A DNA stretch of 64,000 nucleotides from Leptospiraceae bacterium (lineage in GTDB: Bacteria; Spirochaetota; Leptospiria; Leptospirales; Leptospiraceae). The notes below the pieces were generated by a model, which worked only from the letters and a program-made list of their open reading frames with translations, had not been told where the DNA came from and did no database searches. The translations under genes and the position numbers were made by a program. Location of the stretch: assembly GCA_016711485.1 (NCBI GenBank), contig JADJSX010000009.1:62001-126000 (forward strand). Reading direction: 5' to 3'. Below are positions 44,498-54,688 of this stretch, piece after piece. The first letter of the stretch is position 1, and the number at the start of each line of letters is the position of its first letter.

Positions 44498-44603
44498 TTT
44501 AGTAACTCCATTATTTTAATTTACTGTCTCTAGTGTAACAGGTAAAATTAATCGGTGGATAAAAAATATTGCAGTTATGATTTTTTATTAAATATAATCC
44601 TAT

Positions 44604-47474
44604 TTATAACTTCTTTTTTCTCGACCGTCCAGTTCCAAGCCAATCACCCCAATCTATCCATCCTTTGTTTTGATACACTGCACGTGCATTTGCAGGTATG
44701 TTGGATGGTTTTTTGGGTAAGTGTGAAGTCTTCCCTACACAATACGCATCCCATTCTTTAGCACTATTTATTTTTAACGAATGGACAAAAATTTTTGCAT
44801 CATCATAAGGTAAATATTCCATCAGGCTGGGAGAAACTGTTCCAGTGCCTAACCAATCCCCCCAATTGATCCATCCTTTATCTTTGTAAGTACGATAGGC
44901 TTTCGTTGGAATTGTGTCAGGCTTTGGTTTTTTTCCTTTCAATTGATTGCGGCAATATTGAAACCATTCTGATTGACTCTTCAATTGTAAGCTATGCACA
45001 AATTTTCTAGCATCTTCAAATGAAAGGTATCCCATTAGTTTTCCGTGAATAGATCCAGTGCCTAGCCAATGTCCAAAACTACCCCATCCTTCCTCTTTAT
45101 ACGTTACATATGGTCTTGTAGGAATATCGTTCGGTTTTTTTTCATAGCCTTCTAATTTTCCGGTGCAATATAATTTCCATTCATTTTGACTCTTTAAATT
45201 CAAGGCTCTTACAAAGGATAGTGCTTCTTCAAAGGATTTAAACTTTCTTAAATTATCAGCGACTCTACCTGTTCCTAATACATCACCCCAACTGATCCAG
45301 CCTTTATCTTTATACTCTCGTTCAAGCTTATACGGAATATCCGGTGGCTTTGGAACTTTATCTGTTAGCTTTCCATTGCAATAATCTCTCCAGGACATAT
45401 TGCTTGTTAGCCTCAAAGATTGAATAAATTTTCTGGCTTCATCAAATGACATCCATGAAAGCTTTGCCAGTCTTGACCAACATTTTAATTCTATAGAATC
45501 CGCAAATTCTCCTAAATCAATTTGCTTCCATAAGGTTATATCAATGTCAAGATTAAAAATTGATCTTTTTCCTGTTTTTCTTTTCTTTTGGGAAATTGCT
45601 CTAAAGTATTCAATGATTCTTTCATCATTTGAGGCTAATGCTCGTAATGTCATTAATACATCTTTAAAGTCTTCCGATTCAAAGATAGAATTTGGATTGC
45701 TCTCATCTATTATAAGAGGAATAATAATAAAAGCATTTTCTTTTTCTTTCGATGGTCGCAATGCTCTTCCTACAGCTTGAATAATATCTATTGTGCTTTT
45801 TCTTGGATCAGCAAAAAGAATACTATCTATGTCAGGAATATCAACACCTTCCGTAAGACACTTTGCATTTGTAATCAAACCAAGATTCGAATTCTTAAAT
45901 TCATTGATAATTTTATCTCTATAAGATGTAGACATTTTTCCTGATACATGAAAACTTTCTAGGATTGGAATGTCTGAAAAATTTGAATTGAATAGCTCCT
46001 GATATTTTTTATACTTTTCCGCTCTAAGGATACTCCCGTGAAACGAAATCGCATGTTTTACGGAAAACTTGTTCATTGCTTTTCGTAGAGCTATTACGGA
46101 AGCTAATATTTGTGATTCGACTTCTTCATCCCAATCTCCTTGTGGATTTACATAAATATTTTTCTGTATTAACTCTTTTATTTCTGATTTTAAAACGGCA
46201 ATGGTTAATATAGAGTAATCGCAAAGAATTTTAGGTTTTTCTTCTATTGCCTCTTTAAAGGTTAATAGCTCAAAGGTATCGCCATAAATTTCGTAATCAT
46301 CCATACTGACAATTTCATCACTATTGCCAGCATACCTTCTTTCTGTAGCTGTCATGAATATTCTTTTTGATATATTGACATTATCCTCAAATAATAAATG
46401 CGAAAATAATTTATCTTTCGTTCCGACTGTTTTATGTGCTTCATCAAATATTCCTAAATCAAAAGTATAATTCGTATTCTTCGCAGAGCTAGCAACAATC
46501 TTCCCACTTTGATATGTTGTGAATAAAAGATTAATCCCATTTTCATTTGTCTTAGTTTTAATAAGCCATTCTGAGATTGATTGAATGTCAGTTGAAATCG
46601 GTATTCCTAAATCTTGAGTATTTACAATGATCGAATCGTTATCCGCAATCGTATCATCACTACAAACACATAACCAATTTACTTTACGGTTTCTTGAATT
46701 GCTTTCTTCTAGCCACAGATTTAAAGACTGACGAAGTAAAACTAACGAAGGGACTGAAATTAAAATATTGTTTGCTTTTAACGATTCAGCAATCCAATAA
46801 GAGGTTAAACTTTTCCCGGTACCACAAGGCATTATCATTTTTCCTCTTGCATTGCCTTCCTTTACAAAATGCTTTATAGAATTTCTTATTGCTCTTTGTT
46901 GATATTTCCTTGGTTCTTTTAAATCCTTTACAATTATTTTTGATTGCATCAGGAGCGAATGTGCTTTTTGAAAGAAATGTTCATCTAAGTGATTCCAGAT
47001 TTCTGAAGTACAAAACCCAATTTTATTTTGATACTCATATAATTTAGAATATCTGCTTGTCGTCGTACAAACTAAACCAAATACGAACGCTTCCTTACAA
47101 ATTACGAAACTAAGATTCCCAAACGTGGAAAGTTCTTCATGGCTTATGACAATGTTCTCATCTTCTCGATATTTGCATTGGATTGACCAATATTCACCAT
47201 TATGCGTTACTGCAAGTAAATCAATTCCGTGATCCTTTAATGGAAGATTTAGTTTTTGTTGAACAGAGGATGGTATTTCGGAATAAAGATAAACAGATTC
47301 TAATGTTGTTGAATACTTTGGTTCTATCATCAAGAATAGTTTTGTTAGTAATTCAAAAGCATCGCCTTTTTCTTTCGCTGAAAGCTGTGCTAGGTTCTTT
47401 TTGAATTCCGCAAATGTTTTCGAGCTTAGTATGATTGATTCTTTAGTTAGCATATATAAATAAAAACTTTTCAC
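44604..47474 (-). CDS. Mrr-like nuclease plus superfamily 2 helicase with four tandem C-terminal GW..WG.WLGTG repeats
   Basis: A 956-residue protein. The N-terminal domain (about 35-170) has KDHGIDLLAVTHNGEYWSIQ then CKYRED, a D...QxK restriction-endonuclease pattern. The helicase core has Walker A MIMPCGTGKSLTSYW (about 215), DEAH in LGIFDEAHKTVG, and motif VI AVGRALRPSKEKENAF. From about residue 660 four ~70-residue units each end in GWISWGDVLGTG, GWGSFGHWLGTG, GWINWGDWLGTG or GWIDWGDWLGTG, with FEDARKFVHSL-type helices; these match the phage/plant-type integrase repeat units. Start may be GTG 47474 or ATG 47453. A restriction-like defence role is inferred. Confidence 0.85.
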   Translation of the reverse strand: MKSFYLYMLTKESIILSSKTFAEFKKNLAQLSAKEKGDAFELLTKLFLMIEPKYSTTLESVYLYSEIPSSVQQKLNLPLKDHGIDLLAVTHNGEYWSIQCKYREDENIVISHEELSTFGNLSFVICKEAFVFGLVCTTTSRYSKLYEYQNKIGFCTSEIWNHLDEHFFQKAHSLLMQSKIIVKDLKEPRKYQQRAIRNSIKHFVKEGNARGKMIMPCGTGKSLTSYWIAESLKANNILISVPSLVLLRQSLNLWLEESNSRNRKVNWLCVCSDDTIADNDSIIVNTQDLGIPISTDIQSISEWLIKTKTNENGINLLFTTYQSGKIVASSAKNTNYTFDLGIFDEAHKTVGTKDKLFSHLLFEDNVNISKRIFMTATERRYAGNSDEIVSMDDYEIYGDTFELLTFKEAIEEKPKILCDYSILTIAVLKSEIKELIQKNIYVNPQGDWDEEVESQILASVIALRKAMNKFSVKHAISFHGSILRAEKYKKYQELFNSNFSDIPILESFHVSGKMSTSYRDKIINEFKNSNLGLITNAKCLTEGVDIPDIDSILFADPRKSTIDIIQAVGRALRPSKEKENAFIIIPLIIDESNPNSIFESEDFKDVLMTLRALASNDERIIEYFRAISQKKRKTGKRSIFNLDIDITLWKQIDLGEFADSIELKCWSRLAKLSWMSFDEARKFIQSLRLTSNMSWRDYCNGKLTDKVPKPPDIPYKLEREYKDKGWISWGDVLGTGRVADNLRKFKSFEEALSFVRALNLKSQNEWKLYCTGKLEGYEKKPNDIPTRPYVTYKEEGWGSFGHWLGTGSIHGKLMGYLSFEDARKFVHSLQLKSQSEWFQYCRNQLKGKKPKPDTIPTKAYRTYKDKGWINWGDWLGTGTVSPSLMEYLPYDDAKIFVHSLKINSAKEWDAYCVGKTSHLPKKPSNIPANARAVYQNKGWIDWGDWLGTGRSRKKKL

Positions 47475-48241
47475 TACCTTAGATTTTGTGATTATAATAA
47501 TTAAACAGAATTAGTCAACCATCAAATGCTTTTCTATCTAGCCTAAAGTTGTTCCTTCCAAAAAAATTCCTTCTCTAGAAACTCTATTCAAAAAGTCACA
47601 AGAGGCACTGCGCGAATGGACAGAAAGAATCGGACAGGGAAAATTTTACCCGCTTTAAGACAGACTGTTATAATCTACAGTCAATTAGCCGTAGGAAGGA
47701 ATACATTTAAGTAAAATGTTGTGTAACGAGGTGTGATAAATAAGACAGAAATTCCTAGAAAGAAAAAAAAGTAATATTTTATTACGCGCCTAACATTGGA
47801 AATCCAGAAGTTTTTACAGAATAGAATTGACAAACAACTTCGCAAACTAAAAATTTAAAGAATATAGTATTGGGTAATGGAGTTATGCCCACACTCGACA
47901 CTTGCACTGAGGTTCTCGCATGTGTTGTATCGAGGCTGATTCTAGTGGAAGGCATTAGTCAGACTTTTTAGAATTACACAAGTCTAAAACAGCAACTAAC
48001 TTCGAGTATCCACTGCGGCAACAGGCTATATCGGATGCTGTCCGTCACCTTGCTCCAAGCCGGCTTAGTTATTGGCTTGGAGACATGACTTTTAAACTTA
48101 GGAAGGTGAACCAAGCACTTTTCCATTCTATTTCAACGTCAGATACGCTCTTAACGATATGCGAAATAACTAACACATTTTTATTTAAAAAAGAAAAATC
48201 AGATTTTTTGTTCATTATTTTCTTTGGAGGTAAAAAAATAA
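47475..48241. repeat. 767-base gap with a gene remnant and palindromic repeats
   Basis: At 47548-47658 a short frame ends SQEALREWTERIGQGKFYPL and stop, probably the tail of a lost gene. At 47893-47936 is a copy of the CTTGCACTGAGG...TCGCATGTG-type repeat, and at 48053-48082 a perfect hairpin CTCCAAGCC...GGCTTGGAG. Otherwise nothing recognised. Confidence 0.5.
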
Positions 48242-48868
48242 ATGGATGAATTTATAGAAACATCTAAAACTTGGAACGAAATCGCGAATATGTATGAGGA
48301 AAAATTTATGGATTTTCCTCTTTATAATGAAACTTATGACTACTTTTGCGATAACTTACCTTTAAACTCCTCGGTCCTCGAATTGGGATGTGGGCCTGGG
48401 AATATTACAAAGTATATTTATAAGAAACGAAACGACCTAAGCATTGAAGGTATCGATATCTCTTCAAATATGATTAATTTAGCAAAAAAGAATAATCCAT
48501 CGTGTAAATTTTTTGTTTCCGATATTAGAAAATTCAATGCTTCAGAGAATAAATACAGCGGAATTATATCTGGTTTCTCACTTCCCTATTTGTCTATTTC
48601 GGAAACAGAAAATCTCATTCCAAAATTATTCGAATCTTTAAAAAAAAATGGTATTCTCTATTTAAGCTTCGTTGAAGGAAACCCTAACGATTCTGGAATT
48701 AAACGGGGTAAAGATGGTAGGCAACTTTATTTTTTTTATCATGATATTGAAATAATTTCAAATATACTTCTAAAGAATAAATTCAAAATTAATAAGTTTT
48801 TTAAACTAGATTATATAAATAACGATAAGAGTGTTGATAAACATATAATATTAAGCTTAAAGAAATAG
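48242..48868 (+). CDS. SAM-dependent methyltransferase (class I)
   Basis: The 208-residue protein carries motif I SSVLELGCGPGNITKYIYKK (about residues 39-58) and motif post I LSIEGIDISSNMINLAKKNN, ending with KNKFKINKFFKLDYINNDKS. It lacks the DPPY/NPPY motif of DNA methyltransferases, so a small-molecule or protein substrate is more likely. GGAGG lies 10 bases before the ATG. The gene stands alone between repeat-filled gaps, so it need not belong to the neighbouring helicase. Confidence 0.85.
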   Translation: MDEFIETSKTWNEIANMYEEKFMDFPLYNETYDYFCDNLPLNSSVLELGCGPGNITKYIYKKRNDLSIEGIDISSNMINLAKKNNPSCKFFVSDIRKFNASENKYSGIISGFSLPYLSISETENLIPKLFESLKKNGILYLSFVEGNPNDSGIKRGKDGRQLYFFYHDIEIISNILLKNKFKINKFFKLDYINNDKSVDKHIILSLKK

Positions 48869-49324
48869 TTTCATTGAATTTTAAACTGGATAATTTAAAT
48901 AATAGGATTAAAAAGTATTAAACTATTGTATATGATTCTTTTTTAAAACAAGAGTGATAGTAAGTATTTCAAAATACTGAAAACGGAATTGATAAATTAA
49001 TAACTGACGTTACGCAAAAAAGGAAAATTATGAAGTTTGAAGATAAATTAAGAATATTAGAAAATGCTAATGAATTAATAAATTCAATAGCCCGCCTTAT
49101 GTTGCGCCCACTCGGAAGCAACATTGAGTTTGGCAGCCCACCGCTAGGTGCAAACCTCCCGTGAACGCAGGACTCACCCGAACTCAATCATTGCTTTTGA
49201 GAAGCAATGATAATGTAAGGTGAATTAATAACTACATATCGAACGGGGTGGGAACACTGTCTAACTGCAAGTATCCGATCTAAACCGACATTAAAAGTAT
49301 AGGTTATCCATTATTAGCCTATAC
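48869..49324. repeat. Gap with a truncated small ORF and a repeat
   Basis: At 49030 an ATG opens MKFEDKLRILENANELINSI followed by AR, which then reads into a repeat (49090-49235) with ATGTTGCGCCCACTCGGAAG, a relative of the copies at 39.6 and 50.55 kb. I infer a short gene cut by the repeat. The rest shows nothing. Confidence 0.45.
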
Positions 49325-50392
49325 TTAAGTCCCCTTACTTTCCTGTAATCGCTGGATTCTATCTGCTTGAACAAGTTCATTTAGTAATTCGTCCATATCT
49401 CCGTTGAGTATAGCGGATAGATTATGACTTGTAAAATTAATTCGGTGATCTGTTAGTCGCTCTTGGGGATAATTGTAAGTGCGGATTCGTTCGGAGCGAT
49501 CACCTGATCCGATCATTTGTTTTTTTAAAGCGTCAGAGTTTGCTTTTGTTTCTTCTTCTTGTTTTTCTAGAATACGAGCGCGTAGAATTCGCATTGCTTT
49601 GTCTTTGTTTTTTAATTGGGATTTTTCATCCTGACAACTTACAACTAAGCCAGTTGGAATATGCGTTATGCGCACAGCGGAGTCAGTTGTATTTACAGAC
49701 TGACCACCGGGACCGGAAGAACGGAATACATCTACACGAATTTCATTTTCTTGGATTTTGATTTCTGTTTCTTCTGCTTCGGGTAATACGGCTACAGTAA
49801 CCGCACTGGTGTGAATTCGCCCGCCTGCTTCTGTTGTAGGAATGCGTTGTACTCTATGTGCACCGGGTTCAAATTTGAATAAATCATATGCTCTTTCATC
49901 TTCAATAGAAAATACGATTTCTTTATATCCACCAAGTCCTGTCTGCGCCATATCAATAAGATCGTATTTCATTCGTTTCTTTTCGGCATATTTGGTATAC
50001 ATTCGAAATAAGTCTGCAACGAATAACGCCGCTTCTTCTCCGCCGGTCCCAGCGCGAATTTCGACCAATACATTTTTACCAGAATTTGGATCGGGCGGAA
50101 GTAACATTACTTCTAATTCCTGTGTGAGAGAGTTTAACAGATTTGTAGACTCTTCTACTTCTCCCTTTAACATTGCGATCATTTCACTATCGCTTTCGCT
50201 TGTTATGAGTGCTTTTGCATCTTCTAGATTTTTTTCTGTTCTAAAATATTCTTCAACCTTCTCATAAATTGGAGTAAGCCGTGCTCGCTCTTTGGATAAA
50301 TCTTTCAATTTCTGCGAGTTTAAATTGGGTCCTGATAGTTCTTCGTCTATCTTAAGGAATTTTTGTTGAATTTTTAATAATCTATCTTTCAT
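49325..50392 (-). CDS. prfA: Peptide chain release factor 1
   Basis: Recognises UAA and UAG and triggers peptide release. The 355-residue protein has the catalytic loop GPGGQSVNTTDSAVRITHIP (GGQ about residue 228), the class-typical HRVQRIPTTEAGGRIHTSAV, and N-terminal coiled coil. Length and motifs match PrfA and not PrfB. It lies alone; a decay-repeat region follows. Normal and intact. Confidence 0.96.
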   Translation of the reverse strand: MKDRLLKIQQKFLKIDEELSGPNLNSQKLKDLSKERARLTPIYEKVEEYFRTEKNLEDAKALITSESDSEMIAMLKGEVEESTNLLNSLTQELEVMLLPPDPNSGKNVLVEIRAGTGGEEAALFVADLFRMYTKYAEKKRMKYDLIDMAQTGLGGYKEIVFSIEDERAYDLFKFEPGAHRVQRIPTTEAGGRIHTSAVTVAVLPEAEETEIKIQENEIRVDVFRSSGPGGQSVNTTDSAVRITHIPTGLVVSCQDEKSQLKNKDKAMRILRARILEKQEEETKANSDALKKQMIGSGDRSERIRTYNYPQERLTDHRINFTSHNLSAILNGDMDELLNELVQADRIQRLQESKGT

Positions 50393-50771
50393 GGTGCGGG
50401 TGACTTACATGATTTTAGAAAGTCTCTATAGGAAAAGCTAAAAAAATGTTATTATGCCACGGAGACACAGAGAGTTTAGGAATGAAATTTCTTAAATTAC
50501 ATGGTTTCGATTACTAATTAGCGTACGCGTCATCCCCATTATATTGCGACCCAAGGAGCAACATTGAGTTTCGTTTTCTGTCGGGGATCTTTAGAAGTCG
50601 AGATTCCCAACAGAAGATTTTGGGAATGACATTCTAAAGGTGCTATTTATTCATTTTAAGTTAGGGTATCGAGTTCACAATAATATACTTGAAATTCCTC
50701 CGTGTCTTTGTGCCTAGTCGCAAATAAATTTTCTATTGCCAAATTGAACTAATCGTTTTTTAACATAATTT
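50393..50771. repeat. Gap with dispersed repeats
   Basis: Contains two short copies of the CCTCTGTGYCTCTGYG-type sequence (CCACGGAGACACAGAG at 50457; CTCCGTGTCTTTGTGCC at 50699), and the 50530-50640 copy of the element with CATTATATTGCGACCCAAGG. No gene. Confidence 0.6.
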
Positions 50772-51368
50772 ATGGCAACTGACAACTTCACTGAGCATGT
50801 ATTTGATTTAATCACCGGCATAGAAGCCTATACAAGTCCCTATGCGGAAACAGTCGGAGACCCAACCGAAATTTCCGAAGAACTAACACAAGCCGCTGCC
50901 TTAAAGACAGCTGGAATTAGCGCGGGTCTTTCCCTTCCAACAGGAATTTTCAGTATATTTACAATTCTGCCCGAGCTTTTTATGGTATATAGAATCCAAG
51001 GACATCTAGTTAAAGACATTGCCTCTCTTTATGGAAAAGAAGCACTAGTAACCAAGGAACTTCTAATTTATTGTATGTTCAAACAGACAAGTCTTCACCT
51101 AGTCGAAAGGCTTTTAGAAGATGTGGGGGCAAAGATCATTATCCGCCCTACTACAATTCGATTTATTGAATCAATTTTGCAAAAAATCGGACTCAATCTT
51201 TCAAAAAAATTAATACGTACCCAAATGCTAAAATGGCTTCCTCTTTTAGGCGCAGTACTAACAGGTGGCCTTACCTACTTAGATACAAAATATGTTGCCG
51301 CTACGGCTACTGGACTTTTTGCGAAGGACATTATAATTGAATCTGGTGAGATCAAACAAGCAGAATGA
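50772..51368 (+). CDS. EcsC-like protein
   Basis: The 198-residue protein (MATDNFTEHVFDLITGIEAY) is largely hydrophobic and helical in its middle (AGISAGLSLPTGIFSIFTIL, LLGAVLTGGLTYLDTKYVAA), as in EcsC-family proteins. Function of this family is poorly known; some are ABC-transporter accessory proteins. Its TGA overlaps the ATG of the next lipoprotein gene (51365-51368, ATGA), so they are coupled. Confidence 0.65.
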   Translation: MATDNFTEHVFDLITGIEAYTSPYAETVGDPTEISEELTQAAALKTAGISAGLSLPTGIFSIFTILPELFMVYRIQGHLVKDIASLYGKEALVTKELLIYCMFKQTSLHLVERLLEDVGAKIIIRPTTIRFIESILQKIGLNLSKKLIRTQMLKWLPLLGAVLTGGLTYLDTKYVAATATGLFAKDIIIESGEIKQAE

Positions 51369-52480
51369 AGAAGCAGTTATTTGTATATTTAACATTATTT
51401 TTATTTATTTATTGCGAAGATAAAAATGAGGCAATCGTAAAGGACATAGACACGCTCATCGAAGATGAAAAATTTTCACTCGCACACGAAAAAATACGAA
51501 CCAAACTTGAAGCCAAACGTGCGTCAGACGAAATACTCTCTAACAAAAGACCACAAAACCCAAGAATTCTAGAAGTTTCAAACGACAGAAATCGAGTGGT
51601 CTGGACAGAGGATAAACAAATTACATTTCGGGATTTAGCAAATCCATTAATAAAAAGTCTTACATTTCCAGATGTACCTGAAATGATTAGTGTATCCTCT
51701 GAAGCCGAATATTCACTTGTATTATTTAAACTTCCAAACGGTGTAGGTTGCCGCATGGTAAATGTTTCGCTCATAGAACCAAAACCTTCCTATCTATCTG
51801 ATACTTACGTATCATGCAAAAACAGATCTGCCGTGTCGTCTGACGGTTCAAGTATTTATTATTTCATAAATGAAAACTTATATGAAGAAACTTTAAAAGA
51901 TCCCAAAAAACCAAAGTTACTTGTATCCAAAGAACGGTTTGAATCAATTTACCCAAATGTAAAAAATAGAACTCATATTTTTTCTATCGCAAAAACATTT
52001 CTAATATTTTTTGGAAATGCTGGAGTATACAATTTATACTGGTTTAACCCAAAAGATTCTAGCATTACAAAATTAGCTTCAGATATTATGGCTCCAAAAC
52101 TATTCTATGGTAACGGGAAAAATGCATTCGTACTTTCGGGTGTGGTTGGTTCTCTTGTATTAAAGGAAATCAAATATACTTCTTACGGGGAACCAAATAT
52201 CTCAAAAGGAATTCCCATCTCTTATAACGAAATAAATCCATTCCCTACTACAAAAGTAAATGAGTTTATTTCAGGGAAATCAGGTAGTATTTATAAATGG
52301 GGAACTACAATCAAAAAAAGAGTTTATCCAATCATTGCTGAAAAGTTTTGGGTAGTCGCCCGTGATTATATCATATATGAAAACTACAAAAAAGAACTCA
52401 TATTAACTAGCACTGAATTTTCTCCGGAAGATTGGAAACTATTAGATTTATACAAACAAGTAAAACAAAAGAATAAATAA
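51365..52480 (+). CDS. Lipoprotein with beta-propeller-like composition, unknown function
   Basis: The 371-residue protein has a short lipoprotein signal (LFVYLTLFLFIYCEDK; Cys about residue 17). The remainder has repeated strand patterns (DRNRVVWTEDKQITFRDLAN, AEYSLVLFKLPNGVGCRMVN, SSDGSSIYYFINENLYEETL) that resemble WD- or TolB-like repeats, but I do not recognise a named family. Translationally coupled to the EcsC-like gene. Probably an envelope protein. Confidence 0.65.
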   Translation: MKKQLFVYLTLFLFIYCEDKNEAIVKDIDTLIEDEKFSLAHEKIRTKLEAKRASDEILSNKRPQNPRILEVSNDRNRVVWTEDKQITFRDLANPLIKSLTFPDVPEMISVSSEAEYSLVLFKLPNGVGCRMVNVSLIEPKPSYLSDTYVSCKNRSAVSSDGSSIYYFINENLYEETLKDPKKPKLLVSKERFESIYPNVKNRTHIFSIAKTFLIFFGNAGVYNLYWFNPKDSSITKLASDIMAPKLFYGNGKNAFVLSGVVGSLVLKEIKYTSYGEPNISKGIPISYNEINPFPTTKVNEFISGKSGSIYKWGTTIKKRVYPIIAEKFWVVARDYIIYENYKKELILTSTEFSPEDWKLLDLYKQVKQKNK

Positions 52481-52554
52481 AGTAAATACTGAACCTAACA
52501 AATTTCTTCCTAATAATTTCAGAATGGGTAATTACTTTTGGCAATTGGTATATT

Positions 52555-54264
52555 TTACTTCCAGCTATTTACTATTAGCTCCGCAACTTCACTTTTAAGT
52601 TGTATGCCCTTATCCGCTTTTAACGCAGTAAGTATATTCTTTGGATTAAACAACATACTTAATCCAAATCGAAACTCTCGAACCATTGACTTTAGACTAT
52701 AAATAGAAGGTATATATTGAATTTCAGTTTGTTCTAAAGCTAAATCCTTTTTAAGTTCTTCTACTGTGCCTAAAAATGATTCAGTTGAATCAACCATACT
52801 ACTAGCCAAAAAACTTTTTCCAGTAAAAACCCTTCCTTGCGCCAAGGATTCCAACTCATTTAAATTTTTCTTTCTCGAGAGCATTACTCTTTCGTAAAAC
52901 TGCCCATTTACACGTTTGATTTCTTTCGTCAAAAAATCTTTTGATTCAGGGGATAATTGTCCGTATTCGGAAAATATTTCTCTAAGTGGATAAAACTCTA
53001 TTCTTTGTTTGCTTACTCCATATTTATTATAAAGTTTTTTTAGATTGGGTCGAATCATCACTGTACCGATAGATCCAGTAATACAAAATGGGTTAGAAAT
53101 AATCTTATCACAAGCGGATGCGATATAGTATCCTCCGGATGCGGCTACGTTTTGGAAATAGGCGTATACTTTTACATTTTTTCTTAACTTCAAAATTTCT
53201 TGGTAGATTAATTCGGAAGCAAATGCAGAACCTCCGGGAGAATCTATTTCTAAAATAACTCCCTTAATAGACTTGTCCTCTCTAAGATTTTTTAATGCAG
53301 CTAATACTGGATAAGCGTGAATCGCGTCAGACTTTATTTCGTATTCTTCCTTTTTCCCCATTCCAATATTTCCTTTTAGGGGTAAGATAACAATTTTTTT
53401 CTTTTTCTTTGGGAATATCCGAAAATTCTTTTTTTGGTTAAAAAATTTTACATCTGACATAGATGTTTCAGTATCAATTTCGTTCGATCCTGTAGCGTCT
53501 AATTCTTCGTAATCTTTGTTACAGAAATTCTCTCTAAAATTTTCTTCTTCTAAAAATCCATTTAAAAATCCAATTTCTTTTAAATATGTAGATGTCAATA
53601 TTGGACGTTTTAAAATTTTACTTTCTAATTTTGTATTATCATAAAACGCATCTAATAGTTGCGTTTTTATTGATCGGATAAGCATTGTTAAATTATCTTT
53701 TGCGGGAATTGAAAAAGAGTTACGATTAAAACTTTCTGCAAATGATTTATACGGTCCGGAAGCAAAACTGTCTACTTTTACTCCTAATTTTTTGAATAAA
53801 TTTCCAAAGAAAAAACTTTCTACAGCAGGTAACAAAACTGTAAATTCACTGTACGGTGTGCTGAATCTTTTCTGAACAAAGGAAAGTAAATACAGAGACT
53901 TAATGTCTCCACTCGATGCAAATCCAGAAGTTTCAATTCCTTTTGTTTTAATTTTTTCTATCATCGATGCGATATTTGACATTTCTGCCATTCCGAACTC
54001 TAGGTCAGCATTGATAAAAAAGGAAACTTTTTTTACTCGTTTACTTTTTGCGATTAAATCGAGATCATTTAAAAAGTCTAGGAAAAGGACTTCTGAGTCT
54101 TTTCCTGTAACCCATTCGACGATAGACGTTTTTCGGTAAGATGCAAACTTAGACGGAATTTCAATTAAGAGATGATTCCCTCGGTGGAATAATCCAAATG
54201 TTAAAAAATATATAAACCGAATTAGGCGGAATGGGAGAAATAAAAATAAAAGTATATAATACAA
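52555..54264 (-). CDS. sppA: SppA-type signal peptide peptidase (S49)
   Basis: A membrane-bound serine protease that degrades cleaved signal peptides. The 569-residue protein has an N-terminal membrane segment and two tandem S49 domains. The Lys of the catalytic dyad is in FASGPYKSFAESFNR (about residue 173) and the Ser in ILEIDSPGGSAFASELIYQE (about 344), with AYFQNVAASGGYYIASACDK after it. Length is like the E. coli 67K type. Intact. Start is the first Met of the frame; a slightly later one is possible. Confidence 0.9.
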   Translation of the reverse strand: MYYILLFLFLPFRLIRFIYFLTFGLFHRGNHLLIEIPSKFASYRKTSIVEWVTGKDSEVLFLDFLNDLDLIAKSKRVKKVSFFINADLEFGMAEMSNIASMIEKIKTKGIETSGFASSGDIKSLYLLSFVQKRFSTPYSEFTVLLPAVESFFFGNLFKKLGVKVDSFASGPYKSFAESFNRNSFSIPAKDNLTMLIRSIKTQLLDAFYDNTKLESKILKRPILTSTYLKEIGFLNGFLEEENFRENFCNKDYEELDATGSNEIDTETSMSDVKFFNQKKNFRIFPKKKKKIVILPLKGNIGMGKKEEYEIKSDAIHAYPVLAALKNLREDKSIKGVILEIDSPGGSAFASELIYQEILKLRKNVKVYAYFQNVAASGGYYIASACDKIISNPFCITGSIGTVMIRPNLKKLYNKYGVSKQRIEFYPLREIFSEYGQLSPESKDFLTKEIKRVNGQFYERVMLSRKKNLNELESLAQGRVFTGKSFLASSMVDSTESFLGTVEELKKDLALEQTEIQYIPSIYSLKSMVREFRFGLSMLFNPKNILTALKADKGIQLKSEVAELIVNSWK

Positions 54265-54688
54265 GAGTTTGTCCTTTAGTGGTATGATTTTTTGACCGAG
54301 AGTTTTTTAAAGTTTTATTTATTTTTAAAATGAATCCCGAGAAAATACTGCAATACCAAAACTGAACCGCAAAGACATAGACAAATACGGTTTTGCGGAA
54401 ACTCTAGCTAAAATCTTCCTTTTAATCATTCGACTTTGTCAAGTTTAAACAATTAGATTTAGTCATTGCGTAAAACTTTTCAGAAAAGTGAATCAGTATA
54501 CCGCACATGCTGAAGTGCAGGAACAAAAAGATGTTTAGACCATTTCGACATATTTAAAATCCAAAGACGCAATTCTTTTTGAGAAATGGTATAAATCTAA
54601 TTATTTGTAATAAATTTCTATATAAAAAAAATTAATTGAATGATTTAGCCTTTTTAGGAAAACTTACCCATAGGTCAGGTAATATCGG
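54265..54688. other. Gap with a short gene remnant
   Basis: At about 54350-54450 a frame reads AIPKLNRKDIDKYGFAETLA then KIFLLIIRLCQV and stop; it looks like the N-terminus of a lost cytosolic protein whose last codons coincide with ACTTTGTCAAGTTTAAAC, similar to the MITE end. Nothing else seen. Confidence 0.35.

Noticed and set aside
48242..48868. Methyltransferase as the modification subunit of the neighbouring nuclease-helicase
   Set aside because: It lacks the NPPY/DPPY motif of DNA methyltransferases and is separated by a 767-base repeat-filled gap on the opposite strand.
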